Source of the DNA: Actinomycetes bacterium
Lineage (GTDB): Bacteria > Actinomycetota > Acidimicrobiia > Acidimicrobiales > Acidimicrobiaceae
DNA length: 40,997 bases
Reading direction: 5' to 3'
Assembly (NCBI GenBank): GCA_021850605.1
Contig: JAJZLQ010000124.1
Coordinates: 1 to 40,997 of the forward strand
Position numbers and translations under genes: made by a program. The notes beneath the pieces were generated by a model. The model was not told where the DNA came from and searched no databases. It saw only the letters and a list, made by a program, of their open reading frames with translations. Every line of letters begins with the position of its first letter. Within the stretch, counting starts at the first letter, position 1. This document shows positions 9,508-18,381 of the stretch, piece by piece.

Positions 9508-10982
9508 TGGCCGTCAAATTTCAGGATCCCAGCCAGCGCCTGGAGGAGATCTACTCCCGGGTGGGTGAGGTCGTCAGGGCCTTCGCAGATGCCGGGCGCA
9601 GCCTTTACCTGGTTGGAGGCAGCGTTCGGGATGCCGTCCTGGGGCGCCACATTGCGCTTCCGTCGACCTCGGATGATGAGCAGCCCCAGCAGGCGGACTT
9701 TGACTTTACCACTGATGCCCTTCCAGACGAGGTGGAGCGGATCGTCGCACCGCATGCGAAGGCGATATGGCTGGTTGGTAAGCGCTTCGGCACGGTATCT
9801 GCCCTAGTGGCCGGGATAACACTGGAGATAACCACCCACCGCGGGGACACGTATCGCGAGGAGTCGCGCAAGCCGGAGGTTGTCATGGGCACCTCCCTCG
9901 AGGAGGATCTCCTCAGACGCGATTTTCGAATCAACGCCATGGCGGTCGACTTCACGGCGGGTCCCCCCTTTAGCATCATCGATCCATTCTCGGGGATGTC
10001 CGACCTGGCGGATAGGTTTATTCGCACGCCAGGCGCTCCGGAAGTGTCGTTTTCTGACGACCCGCTCCGTATGATGCGAGCAGCGCGCTTCGCCGCGCAG
10101 CTGGGATTCGCCATTGACCCGGCCGTTCGCGATGCCATGCGTTCGATGGCCAAGCGGTTAGAGATCGTCTCGCGCGAGCGGATAAGGGACGAGCTGGACA
10201 AGATCATGCTCTCCCCACAACCCTCGATCGGCCTCCGCGTGCTTGTGGACACAGGCTTGGCGGACGAGGTTATGCCTGAACTTCCTGCGTTGGCCCTGGA
10301 GCAGGACCCCATACACCGACACAAGGACGTACTGGAGCATACCTACAGCGTGGTCGACAAGACCAGTCCGAACCTGGAACTCCGTCTGGCCGCGCTTTTT
10401 CACGACGTTGGCAAACCCGCCACGCGCCGCTATGACCCATCCGGAGTCAGTTTCCACAACCACGACGTGGTGGGTGCGAAGATGACCAAGCGGCGAATGA
10501 GAGAGCTGCGCTATCCGGCCTCCACTGTCAACACCGTCGCCAGGCTTGTTTACCTCCACCTTCGCTTCCATACCTATCAGGCGGGCTGGACCGACAAGGC
10601 GGTCCGCCGATATGTGGTGGAGGCCGGCCCGCTGCTCGATCCGCTCAATGAGCTGACACTCGCCGATTGCACGACGCGAAATCAGAAGAAGGTCCGCATC
10701 CTGGAGGATCGGATGGCCGAGTTGAAGGGGAGGATCGTAGAGCTGCGTGAGCGCGAGGAGTTCGAGGCGATCCGCCCTGAGTTGGACGGTACCGAAGTCA
10801 TGGAGATCCTTGGAATCCCACCTTCGCCCGAAGTCGGCCTGGCCATGAAGTTCCTACTACAGCTGCGCTTGGACGAAGGTCTTATAGGGCGCGAGCAGGC
10901 TACGCAAAAGCTTCTTGAGTTCTGGGCCAAGCACCGGGCCGGTGCAGGTTCCGAGGGTGATGCTGGGCCAGCGGTTTCCTGA
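9507..10982 (+). CDS. cca: CCA tRNA nucleotidyltransferase / HD domain
   Basis: LVGGSVRDAVLGR, DFDFTTDALPDEV, RRDFRINAMAVD, DDPLRMMRAARFAAQLGF and HD domain LAALFHDVGKPAT; start overlaps the upstream stop (TGATG). Confidence 0.95.
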   Translation: MAVKFQDPSQRLEEIYSRVGEVVRAFADAGRSLYLVGGSVRDAVLGRHIALPSTSDDEQPQQADFDFTTDALPDEVERIVAPHAKAIWLVGKRFGTVSALVAGITLEITTHRGDTYREESRKPEVVMGTSLEEDLLRRDFRINAMAVDFTAGPPFSIIDPFSGMSDLADRFIRTPGAPEVSFSDDPLRMMRAARFAAQLGFAIDPAVRDAMRSMAKRLEIVSRERIRDELDKIMLSPQPSIGLRVLVDTGLADEVMPELPALALEQDPIHRHKDVLEHTYSVVDKTSPNLELRLAALFHDVGKPATRRYDPSGVSFHNHDVVGAKMTKRRMRELRYPASTVNTVARLVYLHLRFHTYQAGWTDKAVRRYVVEAGPLLDPLNELTLADCTTRNQKKVRILEDRMAELKGRIVELREREEFEAIRPELDGTEVMEILGIPPSPEVGLAMKFLLQLRLDEGLIGREQATQKLLEFWAKHRAGAGSEGDAGPAVS

Positions 10983-11078
10983 GCACTCCGCCGCATGAGT
11001 AGGCAACCTCCAGCGGTGCGCCTGCGGATCAGACGCCTGGCAACAACTGAACAAAACGTCCTCGGTCGGCCGGGACGC

Positions 11079-11114
11079 AAGAGGAGGGGTGGGCATTCGC
11101 CCACCCCTCCTCTT
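11079..11114. terminator. Bidirectional hairpin between convergent cca and ino1
   Basis: Perfect 16-bp inverted repeat AAGAGGAGGGGTGGGC-attc-GCCCACCCCTCCTCTT; no strong T tract. Confidence 0.75.
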
Positions 11115-11149
11115 GGTTACAACAGATTCGTGCGAGCCGCCGGCCGCGG

Positions 11150-12223
11150 TTAGCCGCGAGCGAACTCCTCGACCATGTCGTGCGCCACATTGTCGCGATA
11201 CTGAACCGGGGGCGACTTCATGAAGTACGCCGAAGGGCCGAGCAACGGTCCGCCGATTCCCCGATCCTTGGCAAGCTTGGCGCAGCGCAGAGCGTCGATG
11301 ATCACTCCGGCGGAGTTGGGGGAATCCCACACCTCCAGCTTGAGCTCGATGTTCAGCGGTACGTCTCCGAAGTTGCGGCCCTCGAGGCGAATGTAGGCCC
11401 ACTTGCGGTCCTCGAGCCAGGCGACGTGGTCGGATGGCCCGATGTGCACGTTGTTGGCTTCTATACCGTTGTCGAGCTGGCTTGTGACGGACTGGGTCTT
11501 CGAGATTTTCTTGGACTCGAGGCGCTCGCGCTCGAGCATGTTCTTGAAGTCCATGTTGCCGCCGACGTTCAGCTGATAGGTCCGGTCGAGCACCAGCCCG
11601 CGATCCTCGAACAGCCGTGCCAGCATGCGATGCACGATGGTCGCACCGACCTGGCTCTTGATGTCGTCGCCAACGATCGGCACATTGGCCTCGGTGAACT
11701 TGGCGGCCCATTCTGGGTCGGAGGCGATGAAGACGGGAATGGCGTTCACGAAGGCGACCTTGGCATCAATGGCAGCCTGGGCGTAGAACTTCTGCGCCGC
11801 TTCGGACCCGACCGGCAGATAGCTGACGAGGACGTCGGCACCGGTCTCGCGTAGGACCCGGACCACATCCACCGGCTCGGCCGGTGACTCCTCGATCGCG
11901 TTGCGGTAGTACTTGCCAAGCCCGTCCAGTGTCGGACCGCGCATTACCATCACACCAAGGTCAGCCACATCGGCGAACTTGATCGTGTTGTTCATTCCGC
12001 CCCACATGGCCTTGGACATATCCACGCCCACCTTGGTCGCATCGATGTCAAAGGCCGCCACGAACTCGATATCACCGACGTGGTAGCCGCCTAGGGCCAC
12101 GTGCATCAGGCCGGGAACCTGCTCGTCGGCAGGCGCGTTGCGGTAGTACTCAACGCCTTGAATAAGTGAGTTGGCGCAGTTGCCCATGCCGGCAATCGCC
12201 ACCCGTACTTTCTTTTCGCCCAT
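11150..12223 (-). CDS. ino1: Inositol-3-phosphate synthase
   Basis: [99 protein letters not shown]. Start chosen at the ATG preceded by AAAGGGAGCAG; an in-frame ATG exists at 12262. Confidence 0.95.
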   Translation of the reverse strand: MGEKKVRVAIAGMGNCANSLIQGVEYYRNAPADEQVPGLMHVALGGYHVGDIEFVAAFDIDATKVGVDMSKAMWGGMNNTIKFADVADLGVMVMRGPTLDGLGKYYRNAIEESPAEPVDVVRVLRETGADVLVSYLPVGSEAAQKFYAQAAIDAKVAFVNAIPVFIASDPEWAAKFTEANVPIVGDDIKSQVGATIVHRMLARLFEDRGLVLDRTYQLNVGGNMDFKNMLERERLESKKISKTQSVTSQLDNGIEANNVHIGPSDHVAWLEDRKWAYIRLEGRNFGDVPLNIELKLEVWDSPNSAGVIIDALRCAKLAKDRGIGGPLLGPSAYFMKSPPVQYRDNVAHDMVEEFARG

Positions 12224-12249
12224 CTGCTCCCTTTCGTTTATCGTCGTTT

Positions 12250-12271
12250 CCGCCGTATTCATATACGGCGG
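12250..12271. repeat. Perfect inverted repeat between padR and ino1
   Basis: CCGCCGTAT-TCAT-ATACGGCGG (9-bp arms, 4-nt loop). Confidence 0.85.
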
Positions 12272-12277
12272 ACCTTT

Positions 12278-12916
12278 TCAGTGAATCTCCGCACTTTCAG
12301 CGGCGGAGCCTGCTTCAAGCCATCCGAGAACCGACTTGACGAAGCCGATCTCGGAGTCCATGAGTTCCGCCAACCTCCGATGGATTTGGGCCCTAAGGCC
12401 ACCATCGGGCACGGCGGCACGCGAACGGGCACGCATTTTTCCCTCCAGCACCAAGAGCCGTTCGCGGGTGCGCTCAGCAACCATGGAGCGCTCCGCGTCC
12501 TGTGCTAGATAAAGCCAGGCCATGAACTCGCCCTCTGATTCGAGCGGAAGTGTCTCCAAAAGCTGTGCGTGCAGCTTCCTACCCACGTCGGTGAGACGAA
12601 AGACCCGCTTCTGACGGACCGAGCGGTCTCCTTGTCCGAGAGGGGCGGACCGCGTTCTCCTTTCCAGAGATAACGCCAGGTCACCCGTCAAGGAGCCTGT
12701 GGCTCCAATGAAGGAGGGCCCGGCCTCCACGTAGGATGCCACCGCTCCACGCTCCTCCAGGCGCGCGAGCGCCGGATAGAGGGAGCCGAAGGAGAACTGG
12801 AAGAGGGGACCCGCAGTTTCAGCCAAGCTCTTGCGGATCTGATAACCGTGCATCTCGCCGTTGCGCAGCAGGGACAAAACCGCCAGGTCAAGCAGTTGTG
12901 ACGGTGCCTTCCTCAT
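12278..12916 (-). CDS. PadR family transcriptional regulator
   Basis: LLDLAVLSLLRNGEMHGYQIRKSLAE...FSFGSLYPALARLEERGAV winged-helix signature; gene order padR-ino1. Confidence 0.93.
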   Translation of the reverse strand: MRKAPSQLLDLAVLSLLRNGEMHGYQIRKSLAETAGPLFQFSFGSLYPALARLEERGAVASYVEAGPSFIGATGSLTGDLALSLERRTRSAPLGQGDRSVRQKRVFRLTDVGRKLHAQLLETLPLESEGEFMAWLYLAQDAERSMVAERTRERLLVLEGKMRARSRAAVPDGGLRAQIHRRLAELMDSEIGFVKSVLGWLEAGSAAESAEIH

Positions 12917-13085
12917 CCTTTCACCTCCTCCCGGATACCGGCTGCTATATCAGCCCGATATATCAACTGATAGTTCATCGAGAAATACTAGCCGAGACGT
13001 GCTTCCATTGCGCATTCCTGTTTGCGGTGCGTGCGATGAGCGGAAACCGTACCCGCGGGGAGGGCTCGATAACATGTGATACGAG

Positions 13086-13493
13086 ATGGAGATCCGGGCC
13101 AAAGTGCAGCCAACGTGGGAGAGCGACGACAGGACCGTCGACTATGCCCTGGCTCGCCTGGCCGTGTTACGTGAATTTCGGAGAGGGCGTCTTTCCAAGC
13201 CGGAGGTCTGTGACGCTCAACCCGAGCTGATTCGAGCAGCGTCTCACCTTGGGCGGCCAAAGCAGGAGGCCTGCCCGATTTGTGAGAGCGAGCGCCTGGT
13301 TTCGGTCATGTACGCCTTCGGGCCGAAGTTGCCCGCACACGGCCGCTGCCTGGAGGGTCCCGCCGACCTGTCGAAGCTCAATGCCTCGGCAAGCGCAAAC
13401 AAGGTGTACTACGTCGAGGTGTGCCTTGCATGCCGTTGGAATCATCTCGAGCGGATGTCGGTGCTCGGAGCCGGAGACGCGGCGAGCGCCTGA
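13086..13493 (+). CDS. DUF5318-like conserved actinobacterial protein
   Basis: Two CxxC pairs (CPICESERLV; CLACRWNH); adjacent to padR/ino1 as in the Mycobacterium Rv0046c-Rv0049 neighbourhood. Confidence 0.8.
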   Translation: MEIRAKVQPTWESDDRTVDYALARLAVLREFRRGRLSKPEVCDAQPELIRAASHLGRPKQEACPICESERLVSVMYAFGPKLPAHGRCLEGPADLSKLNASASANKVYYVEVCLACRWNHLERMSVLGAGDAASA

Positions 13494-13599
13494 GGTCCGA
13501 TGAAATTCGAGGCGGCCCGAATCGTCGGTCCCTTTTCAGGCTGGTAGCGTTGTGTGCGGTGCCTGCAGCTTCGAGCGCGGGACACTGGAGGTGAAGATC

Positions 13600-14442
13600 A
13601 TGCACACTGAGCGTGTGACTGTCCCTTTCGTCCGATCGTCAAAGGTGCGTAGCGGCTCCGAGCCCTTGACAATGGTTACGGCCTACGACTTCCCGGGGGC
13701 CCGCATGGTGGACCGTGCGGGAGCGGACATGATCCTGGTGGGCGATTCGCTCGCCATGGTCGTGCTAGGCCATCCCGACACTCTTTCGGTGACCGTAGAG
13801 GACATGGCTCACCACACCAAAGCGGTGGCAGCCGCAAAGCCGATGGCGCTCGTGATCACCGACATGCCTTGGATGAGCTATCACACCGGCAAGCGCGACG
13901 CGGTCAGGGCGGCTGCAAAGCTGGTCCGGGCCGGTGCCGAGGCCGTAAAGATCGAAGGTGGCCTAAAGCGCGCGAAAGCCATCAAGGCAATCGTGGATGC
14001 CGAGATTCCGGTGGTCGGTCACCTGGGCCTCACGCCGCAGTCTGTAAATGCGATGGGCGGCTTCAGGGTCCAGGGCAAGACGGCGGAGGCCGCACGTGCC
14101 CTGGTTGAGGACGCTCTCGCGGTCCAGGAGGCAGGCGCATTCACCATTGTCCTCGAGGGGATTCCCGACGCATTGGCCCGAGTGATTACCGAAAAGCTGG
14201 AAGTGCCGACCATCGGTATCGGCGCCGGCGCCGGCTGCGACGGTCAGGTGCTCGTCTTCCACGACGTGCTCGGGATCACCGAGGGTCGGAGGCCGAAGTT
14301 CGTGAAGACCTACGCGGAGCTCGAAACTATTGGCGTGGAGGCGCTGGGCCGCTTCGTGAAGGACGTTCGCACCGGGCATTTCCCTCTCGACGAGCACTCG
14401 TACCATGACACGACGGGCGAGATCGGCAAGATCTACGGCTGA
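13600..14442 (+). CDS. panB: 3-methyl-2-oxobutanoate hydroxymethyltransferase
   Basis: MVTAYDFPGARMVDRAGADMILVGDSLAMVVLGHPDTLSVT, KIEGG, GHLGLTPQSVNAMGGF, GIGAGAGCDGQVLVFHD; RBS GGAGGTG before ATG at 13600. Confidence 0.96.
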   Translation: MHTERVTVPFVRSSKVRSGSEPLTMVTAYDFPGARMVDRAGADMILVGDSLAMVVLGHPDTLSVTVEDMAHHTKAVAAAKPMALVITDMPWMSYHTGKRDAVRAAAKLVRAGAEAVKIEGGLKRAKAIKAIVDAEIPVVGHLGLTPQSVNAMGGFRVQGKTAEAARALVEDALAVQEAGAFTIVLEGIPDALARVITEKLEVPTIGIGAGAGCDGQVLVFHDVLGITEGRRPKFVKTYAELETIGVEALGRFVKDVRTGHFPLDEHSYHDTTGEIGKIYG

Positions 14443-14729
14443 GGGGGATCGGCGAGGCGGCTAAATGGTGCCGAGCCGGCGCTGGCTGCGACCGAGCGAA
14501 TTTTCGCCCGCGTTGCGCCAAGTTATGGAGGGGACCGGTACGGCGTCGGCACCACCAAGGGGCACGGCGTTACCAGTCCTGTTTGCATGTCACGGCAAGG
14601 CCGGGTTCTTGCGCCGATTGTTTGGCGCGGGCGCGGTCTGACGGAGTTAGCAAGGCCTTTTGACCACCTCAGCCCGTAACGTGTCTGCGAATCCAGCACG
14701 ACCACCAGCCCAAGTGCGGTCACCGTTGA

Positions 14730-15145
14730 TCACACCGTGTCTCCCGCATTGGTGTTAAAGGTCCGCGTTTTAGTTCCTGCCGCAAGGAGCGCAACGAGGA
14801 ACGGGTGGGGCCTTCCAGGTTCACTTGAGATCTGGGGCACGAAGAGGGTAGCAACGAAGAAGGGATGCGACGGAAGTTCGAGGATGCGGGGCTCCCCGTC
14901 AGCGTCGGTCCCGCTGAGCGAGAGGCCAGCCTCGATGATGGTATCGAGAAACGCCGGGTTGAGGCCGAAGTTGCAGTAGTAGCACTCGCTTGCCGTCGCG
15001 GACCGATAGGCGGCCGCGGCGGCGGTGCCGTCGTTGATATGGACCGTCATGGTCCGGCCAGCCATGGAACAGGAAAGCGGCGTGATGAAGAGCACAGATG
15101 CGTACGCATCGTATTCAGCGTGCTGGGCATCTGCGAAGCCGGCCG
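14730..15145 (-). pseudogene. C-terminal fragment of a 'CTP synthase C-terminal region-related' glutamine-amidotransferase-like protein
   Basis: Open frame ...GFADAQHAEYDAYASVLFITPLSCSMAGR...ECYYCNFGLNPAFLDTIIEAGLSLSGTDADGEPRILELPSHPFFVATLFVPQISSEPGRPHPFLVALLAA; the N-terminal half is missing and replaced by MocR sequence. Confidence 0.65.
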
Positions 15146-16105
15146 AGGATCGGACTCGCCATGTCCAGTGTTGCCCGGGCCTGTACAAGATATGCCACGA
15201 TGGTGCGGTCCGCACGCACTCAGCCAATGCGCAATCCCCCAAAAGGCATTACTTACTGATCCGACCGAGATGACGGTGTCGCCCCGTTCGCAGCTCGCGA
15301 GGGGTGGGGGAAGGTCTGAGTTGTCAGGTCCGAGCTCGACGAACGTCCCGTCCACCACCAATCTCGATCTGCTGGATTCAGCCGCTTCAACGACGAAGGC
15401 CCGGCTTGCGGAGTCCAAGAGCCGCCCAGTCGGGTTTTGAAAATCAGTAATAAGGTAGGCCAGTCGCGGAAGTACTTGGCGAATGGATGTGCCCAAAGCT
15501 GTGACGGAGTCGTTGATTCCTACGGCGATCACTCGGGAGTGATTTCCAGTCAGCGCATCAGGAGCGCCGGGGTAAGTCGGAGATTCGATCAGGACCGGAT
15601 CGAGTGGCTCGGCTAATGCGCGTACGGTGAGGTCGATCGCCTGCTGCACGCCATTGGTGATTAAGGTCTGCTCCGGCGAAGCCGAAAGTCGTCTGCTGGC
15701 ATGCCGCTCAGCGACCGCCTCGCGGAGGACAGCCACACCTCGCGAGTCCGTACCCGTGGTCTGTCAGATACCTCGGCCGCAGAGCGCTTGCTGAAGCGAG
15801 GGCCACCGTGATCTTTTCGTCGCCGGGCGGTGCGGCAACGGCCAGATCAAGCCATTCCGATCCTTCGGGTGTCGCGGGTCCCCACGGTGCGCCGCGCCGC
15901 CCAAGTCGCAGGAAGAGTGAGCTCGTTGGGCCGGAAATACCCGCGTTGGCACCCCGGACTTCCAGCCAGCCGGGCCCTTCCATAACCTCGACGGGAGAGG
16001 CAATCCGGGTGCAACGTGTCCGCCATTCGGGCCCAGGGAATTGCCAAGAGTTGGCTCGCGCCGAGATTGCCCTAGCCTTGGAATCAAGACTGGGGATTGA
16101 CGTGA
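15140..16105 (-). pseudogene. Degenerate MocR/PdxR-type GntR-aminotransferase regulator
   Basis: Aminotransferase fold I signatures (TNGVQQAIDLTVRALAEPLDPVLIESPTYPGAPDAL; LAYLITDFQNPTGR; VVDGTFVELG) spread over several frames; frameshifts near 15760 and 15240; Lys of the SxSKxxWGG motif is Asn (15248-15250); in-frame TGA at 15220-15222 in restored GLRIG*VRA; degraded HTH remnant upstream. Confidence 0.75.
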
Positions 16106-16205
16106 CGGCATTCAGGACTCATCGACCAAGCGGTGAGCACGTACATGGTCCGTGCCCGCCCCGCCGGGGCACCGGCCAAAGCATGTCTCGGACCGGGCCC
16201 CCGCA

Positions 16206-17417
16206 ATGACGACCAAGGGAGAATACCGCTGGCAATTCGCGGCCCGCTTCCGCCGCCACGCCTACGGTTGGAAGTCCCAGCCCGCGGTGATGCGGGTTAA
16301 GGAGGCCGTCGGCGAGATAAGGACGGTAGCTCGCCGAGACCCGGTGCTCGGCGCGCAAGGCGCCGTGGCGTTTCTTGAGCGCGTATCGCCCGCCCTGGAG
16401 CTGGTCGACAGCTCCTCAGGCGCGATCGGCACTGCTGTGCGCAATGCGGTGCGCGATCTGGTTGCCATTATCGCTCGCGCGCCCGTCGATGACGCTACGC
16501 GTCAGGGTTGGCTCGATCGGCTGTGGGCGGCGGTTGAAGCCGACGAGATTCCTTACCTTGAAAGCCTGGGCGACTATTGGGGCGATCTCTGCGCCACCAA
16601 GGAGATCGCGTCCGCCTGGGCCGACCGAACCATTGCCGCCACGAGACTCGCACTCAGCCCCAACCGAAATGTACGGGGCTTCTACCAAGGCACCACGGTG
16701 TGCCTGAGCGCGCTGTATAGCGCTGAGCGCTACGAGGAGATCCTCGACGTCCTCAAAATCGACACGATATGGGCATACAAGCGCTGGGCGGTTTTGGCCT
16801 TGAGGGCCATGGGAAAGAGGGCTGAGGCGATCCGCTACGCGGAGGCTTGCCGGTCACCGTGGACTCCCGAGCGCGAGGTGGACGCGATTTGTGAGGAGAT
16901 TCTGCACTCTTCGGGGTTTGTCGAAGAGGCGTATCAGCGCTATGGCCTGCGGGCCAACCAGCGCAGCACCTACCTTTCCACCTATCGTACGATCGCGAAG
17001 AAATATCCGCATAAAGACTCGCGGGAGCTCTTGGCCGATCTGGTGGCCGCAACTCCGGGGGCCGAGCCGAAATGGTTCGCAGCGGCTAAGGAAGCGGGCC
17101 TCTACGACGAAGCCCTTGCTCTAGCGGCCTTGGGTCCGTGCGATCCCAGGACGCTCACCCGGGCCGCCCGGGACTTTGCTGATGCGCAGCCCGCTTTTGC
17201 GGTCGGCGCCGGCGTGCTCGCCTTGCGCTGGTTGGTCGCGGGCTACGGCTACGATGTCACCGGCACTGACGTGCGCGAGGCCTACGACAACACGGTGCGG
17301 GCGGCCGACATACTGGGCGAAGGAGCGGCAACCCGGGAGCAGATCCGCGGACTTATCGCCGAAGCCGATTCCAATGGCTTTGTGGCGAAGCTCTTGGGAG
17401 CCGAACTCGGGCTTTGA
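16206..17417 (+). CDS. Conserved hypothetical protein, predicted helical-repeat fold
   Basis: Intact 404-aa frame rich in Ala/Leu/Glu helices (e.g. SSGAIGTAVRNAVRDLVAIIARAPVDDATRQGWLDRLWAAVEADEIPYLESLGDYWGDLCATKEIASAWADR); coding-like codon usage. Confidence 0.7.
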   Translation: MTTKGEYRWQFAARFRRHAYGWKSQPAVMRVKEAVGEIRTVARRDPVLGAQGAVAFLERVSPALELVDSSSGAIGTAVRNAVRDLVAIIARAPVDDATRQGWLDRLWAAVEADEIPYLESLGDYWGDLCATKEIASAWADRTIAATRLALSPNRNVRGFYQGTTVCLSALYSAERYEEILDVLKIDTIWAYKRWAVLALRAMGKRAEAIRYAEACRSPWTPEREVDAICEEILHSSGFVEEAYQRYGLRANQRSTYLSTYRTIAKKYPHKDSRELLADLVAATPGAEPKWFAAAKEAGLYDEALALAALGPCDPRTLTRAARDFADAQPAFAVGAGVLALRWLVAGYGYDVTGTDVREAYDNTVRAADILGEGAATREQIRGLIAEADSNGFVAKLLGAELGL

Positions 17418-17513
17418 GCTACGGTTCGATCTTGACGGCGCGGCCGATTCTCGGACCGACATGGCGGCTGCGACCGCCGTCTTTCCCGTCCGAGCCGATC
17501 ACGCGGTCGGCCG

Positions 17514-18218
17514 TCAAATCCCTAACCGATCCCTCAGCTCGGACTGGTGAGCTCTGCTAACAGGAATTTCGTGCTTGCACGAACCCATCATGGCCAGCAT
17601 GAACTGATCCCCGCTCCGCCGGATGGTCTCGATGTGGTCCAGGTTGACAATGCTGCTTCTGTGCACCTTTAAGAACCTGGGATCGTGCAACCTGACCTGC
17701 AGTTGGGCGAGCGATAGGCCACAGAAGTGGTGCGTGCCTTCGACGCAGATCTCGGTGTAATGGCCATCTGCCAGAAGCAGCGAGACCTTGGAGATGTCCA
17801 CGAGTGCTGTCCTGCCGTTGTGGGACACCGGCAGCTTGATGAGGCTTCTTCTCCTCTCGCCCTCGACGGCTGGGGACGACGTGAGGTCGGTGATGTCGTA
17901 GAAGACAAGGCAGTAGCCGTCGGGCCCGTCGGCTCCCATCAGCCGTTGTACTCGCAGTTGTAGGACGGTGTCGGGAACGTTGATCAGCATCGAGGCGTAT
18001 TCCAGTGTTTCGCCACTCGCAGCTTGAGCGAGGAGCCAATCGATCTTTGCCCGTGATGATTCGTGATGGATCGAGTGGATGGTCTTACCGAGGGCGGCGT
18101 GGAGTTCCTCCTCGCCGAAGACGCCACAGGCGGACTGGGAAAAGCTGATCAGCCGATATTCGTGGTCGAGGACTGCCACGCCCAGAGGAAGCTTGTTCAG
18201 GATGTACTGAGGCTGCAT
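17514..18218 (-). CDS. PAS-LytTR transcriptional regulator (RcoM-like candidate CO sensor)
   Basis: N-terminal PAS (LPLGVAVLDHEYRLISFSQSACGVFGEEELHAALGKTIHSIHHESSRAKIDWLL...LVFYDITDLT) and C-terminal LytTR (DGHYTEICVEGTHHFCGLSLAQLQVRLHDPRFLKVHRSSIVNLDHIETIRR); RBS GGGAGGAACTG before ATG at 18218; divergent from the CODH operon. Confidence 0.85.
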   Translation of the reverse strand: MQPQYILNKLPLGVAVLDHEYRLISFSQSACGVFGEEELHAALGKTIHSIHHESSRAKIDWLLAQAASGETLEYASMLINVPDTVLQLRVQRLMGADGPDGYCLVFYDITDLTSSPAVEGERRRSLIKLPVSHNGRTALVDISKVSLLLADGHYTEICVEGTHHFCGLSLAQLQVRLHDPRFLKVHRSSIVNLDHIETIRRSGDQFMLAMMGSCKHEIPVSRAHQSELRDRLGI

Positions 18219-18239
18219 CAGTTCCTCCCGCCCGCATCG

Positions 18240-18289
18240 CCGCTCGCGTGACGGATTGCCCCGCTCGCGAACGCATTCCGCCACTCGTG
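18240..18289. promoter_or_regulatory. Triplet of 9-bp direct repeats, candidate LytTR/RcoM-type operator for the coo operon
   Basis: CCGCTCGCG (18240-18248), CCGCTCGCG (18261-18269), CCACTCGTG (18281-18289); start-to-start spacing 21 and 20 bp. Confidence 0.55.
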
Positions 18290-18381
18290 CGCAGCTCTCG
18301 TTGCCTGGCAGGCCGTGTTGTTACGATTCACAAACATTAGCACCGGGCATCCGGCGTGCTCGGCGTGTGGAGGGGAGGGGC

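Noticed and set aside
10857-11711. 284-aa minus-strand ORF overlapping ino1 and the end of cca
   Set aside because: Out-of-frame shadow of ino1; His/Arg/Gly-rich composition with no domain.
14443-14729. Possible CDS or tRNA between panB and the amidotransferase-like fragment
   Set aside because: Short ORFs only, no motif, no convincing RNA fold by eye.
15808-16209. 133-aa plus-strand ORF ending in ELARAEIALALESRLGIDVTAFRTHRP
   Set aside because: Lies across the degraded MocR HTH region; no RBS or family recognised.
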